DNA of 42,186 nucleotides from an uncultured Olsenella sp. (GTDB lineage Bacteria; Actinomycetota; Coriobacteriia; Coriobacteriales; Atopobiaceae). Numbering within the stretch: position 1 is the first letter of the stretch; every line of letters begins with the position of its first letter. Position numbers and translations under genes: made by a program. The notes under the pieces were generated by a model. The model saw nothing but the letters and a program-made list of their open reading frames with translations, searched no databases and was not told where the DNA came from. Location of the stretch: contig OMVT01000019.1 of the NCBI GenBank assembly GCA_900314535.1, positions 1 through 42,186 on the forward strand, read 5' to 3'. This document shows, piece after piece, positions 1 through 7,725 of the stretch.

Positions 1-6
1 ACACAT

Positions 7-81
7 TCCCCGGTGGCGCAGTGGTAGCGCAACTGACTGTTAATCAGTGTGTCGTAGGTTCGAACCCTACCCGGGGAGCCA
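7..81 (+). tRNA. tRNA-Asn (anticodon GTT)
   Basis: Full cloverleaf can be drawn. The acceptor stem TCCCCGG (7-13) pairs with CCGGGGA (71-77), G78 is the discriminator base, and CCA (79-81) is encoded in the DNA. The anticodon loop CTGTTAA places GTT at 39-41, which reads Asn codons. The T arm carries GGTTCGAA. It sits upstream of the glycan-export genes and ends at its own terminator, so it is an independent unit. Confidence 0.95.
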
Positions 82-90
82 GAGAATTCG

Positions 91-120
91 GAGCCGGACT
101 TCATGTCCGGCTCTTTTGTT
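91..120 (+). terminator. Rho-independent terminator of tRNA-Asn
   Basis: Perfect 9-bp stem GAGCCGGAC (91-99) / GTCCGGCTC (105-113) with a 5-nt loop, followed by TTTTGTT. It ends the tRNA-Asn transcript. The stretch from 121 to 256 shows no gene I can support. Confidence 0.85.
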
Positions 121-256
121 ATAGATGGTCTGCTCCAGTTTTCTGGCAACCCGACACTCCTGCCTTTCGGTGTTCGAGGATTCTATAAGCTGCCTGCAGA
201 AACATCGAGCTTGTGTGCACTCAGCCGAGAGGCCATATCGGTGGGTACAGGGGCTG

Positions 257-265
257 TGCTAGCAT
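257..265 (+). promoter_or_regulatory. Candidate extended -10 promoter for the glycan-export cassette
   Basis: TGCTAGCAT has the TGn-TAnnAT form of an extended -10 element. It lies 28 nt before the ATG at 294 and would give a leader of about 20 nt. I see no good -35 box. The same TGCTAnnAT style appears before lepA (16667). Assignment is by pattern only. Confidence 0.35.
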
Positions 266-293
266 ATTTACCATAGTTTGATGTAATGAAACA

Positions 294-1145
294 ATGCGTA
301 GCAACGGAGGCATCTTGGCTACCAGCGCAGCTACAAAGAGCGGGAAACGCATATCGGGCAAGGATGCCTGGTATCCTCCTGCGAAGCGCGACCGCTTCAT
401 CATCCAGCAGCTTGTGAGCAAGGACTTCAAGCTCAGGTATCGTCGCTCGGTCTTGGGCGTGGCGTGGTCCGTCCTGAACCCGCTCCTCATGATGATTGTC
501 ATGTCTGCGGTCTTCTCCACGTTCATGCGCTATGCAGACGATTCCATTGGCTGCTATCCGCTCTACCTCATTCTCGGCAACACCGCCTTCCAGCTCATGA
601 GCGATGCCACGAGCCAGGGACTGACGTCCATCATCGGCGCAGCATCGCTTCTGAAGAAGGTCAAGATCAACCGCTATGTGTTCCCCGTGCAGAAGGTCTT
701 TTCTGCAGCCGTGAACTATGTCTTCTCCCTCATTGCCATCTTCATCGTCATGCTCTTCTTCCAGATTCCTCTGACGCCACTCGCGCTCCTTCTGCCGGTC
801 GCGCTTGGCCTGCTCGTCGTCTTCTCGATCGGACTCTCGCTCCTGCTGTCTGCCCTTGCGGTCTTCTTCCGCGATGTCATCCATCTCTGGAGCGTTGTCC
901 TTACGGCCTGGACCTATGCCACGCCGCTCTTCTATCCGGCAAGCATCCTGCCTCATGCAATGCAGGTCTTCGAGGCCTTCAATCCGATCTACCTCTATGT
1001 CACGTTCATACGTGACATCCTGCTCTGGCAGACCCTGCCGACGGCGAGCCTCGTGGTCCGCTGTGCCATCTGGGCAGTCGCTTCGCTCGCGCTCGGCTAT
1101 GTGGTATTCCATCGCCACGAGCACAAGTTCATCCTCTATATCTAG
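294..1145 (+). CDS. ABC-2 type polysaccharide/teichoic-acid export permease (Wzm/TagG-like)
   Basis: A 283-residue membrane protein of the ABC-2 permease family that exports lipid-linked polysaccharides. The N-terminus is polar and followed by the family's amphipathic segment (FKLRYRRSVLGVAWSVLNPL), then about six hydrophobic helices up to the C-terminus. The C-terminal half has the typical WSYATPLFYP-like turn (here TAWTYATPLFYP). An in-frame TGA at 279 limits the start. ATG 294 is the first start after it but has no clear ribosome site, so a slightly later start is possible. The ATPase partner begins 13 bp downstream and a galactofuranosyltransferase follows, so the cargo is probably a galactan-like surface glycan (inferred). 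Confidence 0.88.
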   Translation: MRSNGGILATSAATKSGKRISGKDAWYPPAKRDRFIIQQLVSKDFKLRYRRSVLGVAWSVLNPLLMMIVMSAVFSTFMRYADDSIGCYPLYLILGNTAFQLMSDATSQGLTSIIGAASLLKKVKINRYVFPVQKVFSAAVNYVFSLIAIFIVMLFFQIPLTPLALLLPVALGLLVVFSIGLSLLLSALAVFFRDVIHLWSVVLTAWTYATPLFYPASILPHAMQVFEAFNPIYLYVTFIRDILLWQTLPTASLVVRCAIWAVASLALGYVVFHRHEHKFILYI

Positions 1146-1158
1146 GCATTGGAGACCC

Positions 1159-1914
1159 ATGGCTGATACAAAGCTTCCTGACGATATCGCAGTGCGTGTC
1201 GACGATGTCTCGATGATCTTCAATATCGCGTCGGAGCAGTTCAACTCCCTCAAGGAATACTTCATCGCAATCATGAAGCACGAGCTCTCCTTCAAGGAGT
1301 TCCGTGCCCTCAACCACATCACGTTCGATGTGCACAAGGGCGAGGCATTCGGTCTTGTCGGCACGAACGGCTCTGGCAAGTCGACGATGCTCAAGATCAT
1401 CGCTGGCGTCCTTGAAGCATCGGAGGGTACCTGTACGGTAAATGGCACGATTGCGCCACTGATCGAGCTCGGCGCCGGATTCGACCCGGAGCTCACGGCT
1501 CAGGAGAACATCTATCTTAACGGTGCCCTCCTCGGCTATTCGAAGGAGTTCATCGACCAGGAGTTCGACAACATCGTGGAATTCGCCGAGCTCAAGGACT
1601 TCATGGAGATGCCGCTCAAGAACTACTCCTCCGGCATGGTCGCACGCATCGCCTTTGCAATCGCTACGATCACCGATCCTGACATCCTGATCGTCGATGA
1701 GACGCTCTCTGTCGGCGACTTCCTGTTCCAGCAGAAGTGCGAGAAGAGGATCAACGAGCTCGTGCAGAACGACAACACGACGGTCCTTCTGGTCTCCCAC
1801 TCCATCGATCTGGTCGAGCGCATCTGCTCGAGGGTCCTGTGGATCGAAAAGGGCCAGCAGCGCATGCTCGGCCCTGTCGATGAGGTGTGCCAGGCCTACC
1901 GCAATCTCAAGTAG
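1159..1914 (+). CDS. ABC transporter ATP-binding protein for surface polysaccharide export (Wzt/TagH-like)
   Basis: A 251-residue ATPase that powers the upstream permease. Visible motifs: Walker A GTNGSGKST (about 68-76), signature NYSSGM (about 155-160) and Walker B DILIVDE (175-181), followed by the switch region SHSIDLV. The stretch IAPLIELGAGFDPELTA is characteristic of the O-antigen/teichoic-acid exporter subfamily (RfbE/TagH). It has no extra C-terminal glycan-binding domain such as Escherichia O9a Wzt carries, so it is the short form. ATG 1159 follows GGAG at 1151. It is co-transcribed with the permease (13-bp gap) and probably with the glycosyltransferase 26 bp downstream. Confidence 0.9.
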   Translation: MADTKLPDDIAVRVDDVSMIFNIASEQFNSLKEYFIAIMKHELSFKEFRALNHITFDVHKGEAFGLVGTNGSGKSTMLKIIAGVLEASEGTCTVNGTIAPLIELGAGFDPELTAQENIYLNGALLGYSKEFIDQEFDNIVEFAELKDFMEMPLKNYSSGMVARIAFAIATITDPDILIVDETLSVGDFLFQQKCEKRINELVQNDNTTVLLVSHSIDLVERICSRVLWIEKGQQRMLGPVDEVCQAYRNLK

Positions 1915-1940
1915 CTCCTATTCCAGAAACCGGGTTTCCG

Positions 1941-3791
1941 ATGATCGACTACAAGCTCGCAAACATCCTGATCGCTCCTGACGAATTCTCTGCTTCCTAT
2001 CCTGGCCTCTACTGGAGGGACGGAGAAGGCAAGGCAGCCTATGCAAAGGAGGAGGGTGCGCTCGAGATTTCGGGGACGGTCGATTTCACGACATATCTGA
2101 ATGGCCTCTCGATAGAGAAGTGGCACCGCTATACCGTTGTCACCGACGTCACCCTAGAGCTCCAGCTTTCGGGAGATGCCTGCGAGGTCTATGCCACAGG
2201 TCTTTCTGCCGGCATGAAGGCACCCAAGCGCTCTGAGCGTCCTATCCTCAAGGTCGGTGCCTCCGAAGGCATACAGGTCGTCGAAGTGCCGCTTCCGAAG
2301 GAGCATGCCACCATCCAAGGCTTCGCCATTCATTCTGAAGGCACGACGAAGCTTGCTGGCGGATGCTATCTTGCCGAAGTCGATGAGGATGTGCCAAGAC
2401 CAGTGAGGCTTGCGCTTGCAACGACGACATTCAAGAAGGAAGCCTATATCACGCGCAATATCGCTGCCGTGAAGAAGGAAGTCTTGGGCTCGAAGGATCC
2501 CATCGCTTCCGGCTTCCATATGTTCGTGATCGACAACGGCCGTACGCTCGATGCGGAGGCGCTCTCAGATGAGGGTGTCACGGTCATCCCGAATGCGAAT
2601 GTCGGCGGCTCAGGCGGCTTTGCCCGTGGCATGATTGCAGGGCTCGACTGGAATGCGACGCATGTCCTTCTCATGGACGACGATGTGCGCGTGCTGCCTG
2701 AGAGCTTCAAGCGTACCTATGCATTGCTCTCCCTTGCGAACGAGCGATACCAGGATGCCTTCATCAATGGTGCGATGCTCAATATCGGCCAGCCGAACAT
2801 CCAGTTCGAGGATGTTGCACAGGTCGGACGCGATGGCCGCTACCGCGGCATCAAGGACACGAAGATCGAGGTCGATACCTACGAAGGCATCGCCCACAAT
2901 GAGTCCATCAACGTCGAAGTCCCGCGTGCCTATGGTGCCTGGTGGTACTCCTGCATCCCGACGAAGGCCATACGCAAAAACGGTCTGCCGCTTCCGGTAT
3001 TCGTGCGCTGCGACGATGTCGAATACGGCATCCGCTGCCAGCCGAAGTACATGGCAATGGATGGCATATGCGTATGGCATGAGCAGTTCGAGGGCCGCTT
3101 CAGGGCTTCTGTCGACTGCTACCAGTACACCAGGAACTTCATGATCATGATGGCCGTGGATGAGCTGCCCTACTGGCGCACATTCATGATGAGGTTCGAC
3201 CGCACGTTCCATATCTATCTGCGTGCCATGGACTATGAGGCATGCGAGCTCCTGCTCGACGGCCTCGAGGATTACCTCAAGGGTCCGACCTTCATCGAGA
3301 CGGCTTCTGGCGAGGACATCATCAAGCGCCAGGGTGCCAAGAACGAGAAGCTCCTGCCGATTTCCGAGCTCTCAGAAGAGGACCAGAAGGCGTGCGCAGA
3401 GGCTCCGGCCAGCTCGAACCCTTGGGTCTTCGGCGAAGGACCAAGGCGCCATATCGTGCTGAAGCTTGCAGAGTCTGTGCCGCATGACAGGCATGATCTG
3501 CCTGACTGGATGCTCGATCCGAAACCGGTAGCCGTGAACTATTCACACGGTGCCTATCCGACGGCCATGACGGCACGCCATTCCGTTCTCGTTGCCTACG
3601 ATATCGACGGCACGCATGCCCATGTGCGCCGCATGGACCGCAAGCGCTGGCAAGATCTCAAGGAGCGCTACCGTACGCTCATGGCAGATTACGCGACGAG
3701 AGGCGATGCAGTTGCGAAGGCCTACCACGAGGCAAAGCCCTATCTCACGAGCGCAGAATTCTGGAAGAGCTACCTCCACATGGATGCATAG
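1941..3791 (+). CDS. GlfT2-like galactofuranosyltransferase (GT-A fold)
   Basis: A 616-residue glycosyltransferase resembling GlfT2, the mycobacterial enzyme that polymerises galactofuranose from UDP-Galf. An N-terminal beta-rich region (about 1-150) precedes the GT-A core. The core has RLALATTTFKK, then NVGGSGGFARG (220-230), the metal-binding DDD (246-248), an AWWYSC segment, and DDVEYGIR with a later CVWHEQF, matching the family's WW, DDxEY and WH positions. A long C-terminal helical part follows. ATG 1941 is preferred because it opens a natural N-terminus; an in-frame start at 1887 would overlap the ATPase gene. The ribosome site is weak. With the exporter it suggests synthesis and export of a Galf-containing glycan. 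Whether it polymerises or adds single residues cannot be told. Confidence 0.82.
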   Translation: MIDYKLANILIAPDEFSASYPGLYWRDGEGKAAYAKEEGALEISGTVDFTTYLNGLSIEKWHRYTVVTDVTLELQLSGDACEVYATGLSAGMKAPKRSERPILKVGASEGIQVVEVPLPKEHATIQGFAIHSEGTTKLAGGCYLAEVDEDVPRPVRLALATTTFKKEAYITRNIAAVKKEVLGSKDPIASGFHMFVIDNGRTLDAEALSDEGVTVIPNANVGGSGGFARGMIAGLDWNATHVLLMDDDVRVLPESFKRTYALLSLANERYQDAFINGAMLNIGQPNIQFEDVAQVGRDGRYRGIKDTKIEVDTYEGIAHNESINVEVPRAYGAWWYSCIPTKAIRKNGLPLPVFVRCDDVEYGIRCQPKYMAMDGICVWHEQFEGRFRASVDCYQYTRNFMIMMAVDELPYWRTFMMRFDRTFHIYLRAMDYEACELLLDGLEDYLKGPTFIETASGEDIIKRQGAKNEKLLPISELSEEDQKACAEAPASSNPWVFGEGPRRHIVLKLAESVPHDRHDLPDWMLDPKPVAVNYSHGAYPTAMTARHSVLVAYDIDGTHAHVRRMDRKRWQDLKERYRTLMADYATRGDAVAKAYHEAKPYLTSAEFWKSYLHMDA

Positions 3792-3814
3792 CCAGTCTTG
3801 AAATGGATGTGACA

Positions 3815-3848
3815 GAGCCCTGCAGCTTCTGCTGCGGGGCTCCTTTCA
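3815..3848 (+). terminator. Terminator after the galactofuranosyltransferase gene
   Basis: An 11-bp stem GAGCCCTGCAG (3815-3825) / CTGCGGGGCTC (3832-3842), with one G-T pair and a 6-nt loop, followed by CTTTC. It closes the export cassette 23 bp after its last stop codon. Confidence 0.75.
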
Positions 3849-3910
3849 TAGCGAGCGATGGGGACGGTGCGATGGGACACGCTTCTCCGTTCTGAAGATG
3901 ATGTTTTCTG

Positions 3911-4090
3911 TTGTGCCGGGCTAAGGTGAGGAGTATCCTGTCTCTAGCCTTTAATGCGCGGTACGAGATGCCCGAAAGGCGCTACATAAAGAGCAGTTTC
4001 CTTATGGAATCTCTCCATGAAGCGAAAAGACGGGGTGTCTGTGCCGCCATAAGGCGGACGGGCACCTTTTGCTTTATCGGAGGGAGACTC
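3911..4090 (+). promoter_or_regulatory. pyr operon attenuator leader (terminator/antiterminator switch)
   Basis: The 5' leader of the pyr operon holds two mutually exclusive structures. Segment 3958-3973 (GCGGTACGAGATGCCC) can pair with 4033-4047, the ascending arm of the terminator, over 15 bp with only G3965 bulged; this is an antiterminator. Upstream, GGCTA (3919-3923)/TAGCC (3945-3949), CGGGC (3917-3921)/GCCCG (3970-3974) and GCGC (3956-3959)/GCGC (3979-3982) could hold 3958-3973 back as an anti-antiterminator. In Bacillus, UMP-bound PyrR stabilises such an anti-antiterminator. The Bacillus consensus loop is not fully present; only a GGTGAGG core (3925-3931) recalls it. The structures are seen; control by PyrR is inferred. 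Confidence 0.7.
4034..4075 (+). terminator. Intrinsic terminator of the pyr attenuator
   Basis: Arms 4034-4048 and 4053-4066 pair almost throughout, with one bulged G and a few G-T pairs, around an ATAA loop. TTTTGCTTT follows. It lies 15 nt before the pyrR start codon and after no gene, so it can only act as premature termination for pyrR-F. Confidence 0.82.
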
Positions 4091-4660
4091 ATGGAGCAGG
4101 AACCCAAAGCGGTCATCATGGATGCTCAGGCCATGGACCGCGCCATCGTGCGCATTGCGCATGAGATCATCGAGCACAACGAGGGAGCCAAGACCATCGC
4201 TGTCGTCGGCATCATCCGCCGCGGCGAGATCCTTGCGCGCCGCCTCGTCGATGCGATCGAGAAGATCGAGGATGTCAAGCCGCCCTTCGGCTCGCTCGAC
4301 ATCAGCTTCTACCGTGACGATTTCGGCATCAACTCTGCCCCGGTGGTCCATGCGACGAACATCCCGTTCAGCGTGGAGGGCAAGGACATCATCCTCGTCG
4401 ACGATGTGCTCTACACGGGCCGCACGGTGCGCTCTGCCCTCAATGCCCTCATGGACTACGGCCGCGCAAAGTCGGTGCAGCTTGCCGTGATGGTCGATCG
4501 TGGCCACAGAGAGCTTCCGATCCGTGCCGACTATGTCGGAAAGAATGTGCCGTCCTCCCGCGAAGAGGATGTCCGCGTCTGCATAGAGCCGCTCGATTCC
4601 CACACCGCTGTGGAGATCTGGAACAAGGCAGACGAACCCAGCGATGGAGGCGTTCACTAA
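4091..4660 (+). CDS. pyrR: PyrR, pyrimidine operon attenuation protein / uracil phosphoribosyltransferase
   Basis: A 189-residue PRT-fold protein, normal size for PyrR. In Gram-positive bacteria it binds pyr leader RNA when UMP is high and also has uracil phosphoribosyltransferase activity. The PRPP-binding motif ILVDDVLYTGRT (101-112) is intact. The early GIIRRGEILARRL and LDISFYRDDF segments are typical of PyrR. ATG 4091 is chosen because GGAGGGAG lies just upstream (from 4079) and the encoded N-terminus fits the family; longer in-frame readings would run through the terminator. It is the first gene of the operon it is expected to regulate, directly behind the attenuator, and its TAA overlaps the pyrB ATG. 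Confidence 0.95.
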   Translation: MEQEPKAVIMDAQAMDRAIVRIAHEIIEHNEGAKTIAVVGIIRRGEILARRLVDAIEKIEDVKPPFGSLDISFYRDDFGINSAPVVHATNIPFSVEGKDIILVDDVLYTGRTVRSALNALMDYGRAKSVQLAVMVDRGHRELPIRADYVGKNVPSSREEDVRVCIEPLDSHTAVEIWNKADEPSDGGVH

Positions 4661-5598
4661 TGCTGTCTGTAAAGAATCTCATCGATACGTACAGCCTGAC
4701 GGCTGACGATATCACCCAGATACTCGATACCGCCCAGGCATTCGAGTCCGTCAACAATTCCCGAACGATCAAGAAGGTCCCGGCACTTCGTGGTCGCACG
4801 ATCGTGAACCTGTTCCTCGAGCCGTCGACGCGCACGAAGAGCTCCTTCGAGCTCGCAGAGAAGCGTCTCTCGGCAGACTCCCTCTCGATGGGCGGCTCCA
4901 CGTCCTCGGTCGTGAAGGGCGAGTCGCTTGCCGACACGATCCAAACGATTTCCGCCATGAATGTCGACATGTTCGTCTGCCGTGCCCGCCTTGCCGGCAC
5001 ACCGCAGCGCATCACAGAGAACACCGATGCTGTCGTCATCAATGCCGGCGACGGCAAGCACCAGCATCCGACCCAGGCCATGCTCGACCTCTATACGATG
5101 AGGAAGCACTTCGGACACCTCGATGGCCTCAAGGTCGCAATCGTCGGCGACCTCGCCCACTCCCGCGTCTGCGGATCTCTGGCACCCGCTCTCAAGACCA
5201 TGGGTGCCGAGGTCACGCTCGTCGGTCCTCCGACCTTCCAGGTCGACGATCCCGACTGGTTCGGCTGCCCCCAGACGGCACACTTCGACGATGTGATCGA
5301 GGATATGGATGTCATCTACATGCTCCGTGTCCAGCTCGAGCGCATGGAAGGTGCTGCCATTCCGTCGAGGCGCGAGTACAACCGCCTCTACGGCCTCGAT
5401 ATGACCCGCGTGAACCGCATGAAGGACGATGCAATCATCATGCATCCTGGTCCCATGAACCGCGGCATGGAGATCAATGCGGATGTGGCCGACTGCAGCC
5501 GTTCGCACATCCTGAACCAGGTCAATGCCGGCGTCCTTACCCGCATGGCCGAGATGTACCTGCTCCTGGGAGGAGAGAACAATGGCATTTCTGCTTAG
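4660..5598 (+). CDS. pyrB: Aspartate carbamoyltransferase catalytic subunit
   Basis: A 312-residue enzyme that joins carbamoyl phosphate and aspartate to give N-carbamoyl aspartate, the first committed pyrimidine step. Carbamoyl-phosphate motif FLEPSTRTKSSFE (53-65), the HPTQAMLDLYT motif and the C-terminal MHPGPMNRG are all present. The gene starts one base before the end of pyrR (TAATG), indicating translational coupling, and its end overlaps pyrC. No pyrI regulatory subunit is nearby, as expected in operons controlled by PyrR. Confidence 0.96.
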   Translation: MLSVKNLIDTYSLTADDITQILDTAQAFESVNNSRTIKKVPALRGRTIVNLFLEPSTRTKSSFELAEKRLSADSLSMGGSTSSVVKGESLADTIQTISAMNVDMFVCRARLAGTPQRITENTDAVVINAGDGKHQHPTQAMLDLYTMRKHFGHLDGLKVAIVGDLAHSRVCGSLAPALKTMGAEVTLVGPPTFQVDDPDWFGCPQTAHFDDVIEDMDVIYMLRVQLERMEGAAIPSRREYNRLYGLDMTRVNRMKDDAIIMHPGPMNRGMEINADVADCSRSHILNQVNAGVLTRMAEMYLLLGGENNGISA

Positions 5599-6880
5599 AG
5601 GCGCGCATGTGGTCGACCCGCAGGTCGGACTTGACGGCGTAGCCGATGTCCTTATCGATGGAAACAAGATTGCAGAGGTCGGCCAGGGCCTCGAGCCGCC
5701 TGCTGACGCTGAGGTCATCGATGCGTCCGGCAAGTACCTCGTGCCGGGCCTCGTGGATATGCATGTCCACTTCAGGGATCCTGGCTTCGAGTACAAGGAG
5801 ACCATCGATACCGGTTCCCGTGCTGCAGCACACGGCGGCTTCACGGATGTCGCAACGATGCCGAATACGGACCCGGTGACCGATACGGGAGCCGAGATCC
5901 GCTACCAGATCGACCGCGGCAAGCATGCAGGACTTGTGCATATCCGCCCGATCGGAGCACTCACGCGTGGCGAGAAGGGCGAGGCCCTCTCCGAGATCGG
6001 CGATATGGTCATGGAGGGCGCAGCTGCCTTCTCTGATGACGGTCACGGCGTGCAGAGCGCCGGCATGATGAGGACGTGCATGGAGTATGTGTCGCAGTTC
6101 GACCGTGCCGTGCTTGCCCACTGCGAGATCGACTCGCTCACGACGAACGGTGTCATCAACGAAGGCAAGGCATCGACCCGCCTCGGCATGTTCGGCTGGC
6201 CGGCACTCGGCGAGGAGCTTGAGATCTATCGCGACATCGAGCTTGCAAAGCTCACGGGCTGCCGCTTCCATGTCTGCCATATCTCGACGGCCAAGGGCCT
6301 CGATCTCGTACGCGCTGCCAAGAAGGAAGGCCTTCCTGTCACCTGCGAGGTCACGCCGCATCACCTGTTCCTCAATGAGGATGACATCACGCCGACCTAC
6401 AACACGAACCTCAAGATGAATCCGCCCCTGCGCACGAAGGCCGACATGGAGGCCCTCGTCGAGGGCATCTGCGATGGTTCCATCGACTGCGTCGTCACCG
6501 ACCATGCACCGCACGCACCGCATGAGAAGGACTGCGAGTGGGAGATTGCCTTCTTCGGCTGCGTCGGCCTCGAGACGTCGCTTCCGCTCATGCTCACGAA
6601 GCTCGTCCTTCCGGGCAAGATGAGCTGGAGCCGCCTTGTCGAGGTCATGGCTGTGAACCCGAGGAAGGTGCTCACGCTCGAGCCGGTCAAGGTCGAGGCA
6701 GGAAGCACGGCAGACCTTACCCTTATCGATCCCGCTGCAGAGATCGAGGTCACCGAGGACTGGCTACAGGGCAAGGCGAAGAACTCTGCCTTCCTCGGCT
6801 GGCATCTTACCGGTGCCGCATCCGATGTCTTCTGCGCCGGCAAGCGCACGCTCACTGACGGTGTGGTGACGCCCGCATGA
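5582..6880 (+). CDS. pyrC: Dihydroorotase (class I)
   Basis: A 432-residue amidohydrolase that cyclises carbamoyl aspartate to dihydroorotate. Zinc ligands lie in DMHVHFRDPG (H61, H63). Further family motifs are MPNTDPVTD, the CHISTAKGLDL histidine and DHAPHAPHEK near the end of the barrel. The start ATG 5582 follows GGGAGGAGAG and lies 17 bp inside the pyrB end; an earlier in-frame ATG would overlap pyrB further and lacks such a site. Length and motifs match the long bacterial class I type. Confidence 0.96.
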   Translation: MAFLLRGAHVVDPQVGLDGVADVLIDGNKIAEVGQGLEPPADAEVIDASGKYLVPGLVDMHVHFRDPGFEYKETIDTGSRAAAHGGFTDVATMPNTDPVTDTGAEIRYQIDRGKHAGLVHIRPIGALTRGEKGEALSEIGDMVMEGAAAFSDDGHGVQSAGMMRTCMEYVSQFDRAVLAHCEIDSLTTNGVINEGKASTRLGMFGWPALGEELEIYRDIELAKLTGCRFHVCHISTAKGLDLVRAAKKEGLPVTCEVTPHHLFLNEDDITPTYNTNLKMNPPLRTKADMEALVEGICDGSIDCVVTDHAPHAPHEKDCEWEIAFFGCVGLETSLPLMLTKLVLPGKMSWSRLVEVMAVNPRKVLTLEPVKVEAGSTADLTLIDPAAEIEVTEDWLQGKAKNSAFLGWHLTGAASDVFCAGKRTLTDGVVTPA

Positions 6881-7725
6881 GCGCGGCAGCAGGACCAAAG
6901 CTCGCGCCATACACGCTTGTCTGGAAGCATGAGGCGGCAGAGGATATCTGGGACATCTGCCTCGAGACGGAAGGCGAGCTCGTACAGGGGCTTAAGCCCG
7001 GCATGTTCGTGAATGTCGCCGTGCCGGGCGACCCCTCCCATATCCTGCGCATCCCGCTCTCCTTCTACCGCACCGATCCGGTGCGTGGCTGGATCTGCAT
7101 GATCGTAGCTGCTGTGGGCGAAGGAACGCGCCGTCTCTGCTCGCTCGAGCCGGGCGAGGGCTCGACGCTTCTGGCTCCGCTCGGACATGGCTGGAGGATG
7201 CCGCAAGAAGGCGCCAAGCGTGCGCTTCTCGTTGCCGGCGGCGTCGGCGCTCCCCCTGTCTTTGCTGCGGCCCGCATGCTCCAGGCACGCGGCATCGACT
7301 GCGATGTCGTGATGGGCGCCAAGAGCGAACGCTCCCTCTGGAAGGAGGGAGCGCAGGCTCTGAGCGGCAATGATGGCGGGGCAGGTTATGAGAGCGCGCT
7401 TTCCCGTGGTGGCTTCTGCGAAGTGTTCCTGGCAACGGATGATGGAAGCTATGGCTACCACGGCTTCACGACAGGCCTTGCCGAGGAGCTTTTGGGCAAG
7501 CATGGCTACGACGTCGTCATGACCTGCGGGCCCCAGCCCATGATGGCAGGCGTCGCGAAGGTCGCAGCAGCAGCGCATATTCCTTGCCAGGTCTCGATGG
7601 AGCGGATGATGACCTGCGGGTTCGGTGCCTGCAACACGTGCAGCGTCCAGATGGCAGATGGCACCGTGCGTGCCTGCTGCCAGGATGGTCCCGTGTTCGA
7701 TGCCGAGGAGGTGCTCTGGAAATGA
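6877..7725 (+). CDS. pyrK: Dihydroorotate dehydrogenase B electron-transfer subunit
   Basis: A 282-residue flavo-iron-sulfur protein of the ferredoxin-reductase fold. It passes electrons from the PyrD flavin via [2Fe-2S] and FAD to NAD+. The FAD-binding segment LRIPLSFY (57-64) and nucleotide-binding VAGGVGAPPVFAAARML are visible. The cysteine cluster C247, C252, C255 and C267 or C268 in MTCGFGACNTC...RACC fits the 2Fe-2S site before the usual DGPVFDAEEV end. It overlaps pyrC by ATGA and pyrD by four bases. Its presence shows an NAD-linked, quinone-independent pathway, suiting an anaerobe. Confidence 0.93.
   Translation: MSAAAGPKLAPYTLVWKHEAAEDIWDICLETEGELVQGLKPGMFVNVAVPGDPSHILRIPLSFYRTDPVRGWICMIVAAVGEGTRRLCSLEPGEGSTLLAPLGHGWRMPQEGAKRALLVAGGVGAPPVFAAARMLQARGIDCDVVMGAKSERSLWKEGAQALSGNDGGAGYESALSRGGFCEVFLATDDGSYGYHGFTTGLAEELLGKHGYDVVMTCGPQPMMAGVAKVAAAAHIPCQVSMERMMTCGFGACNTCSVQMADGTVRACCQDGPVFDAEEVLWK

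Noticed and set aside
183..1496. - strand 437-codon frame opposite the export permease and ATPase
   Set aside because: Arg/Glu-rich without recognisable domains; the + strand has clear ABC permease and ATPase motifs.
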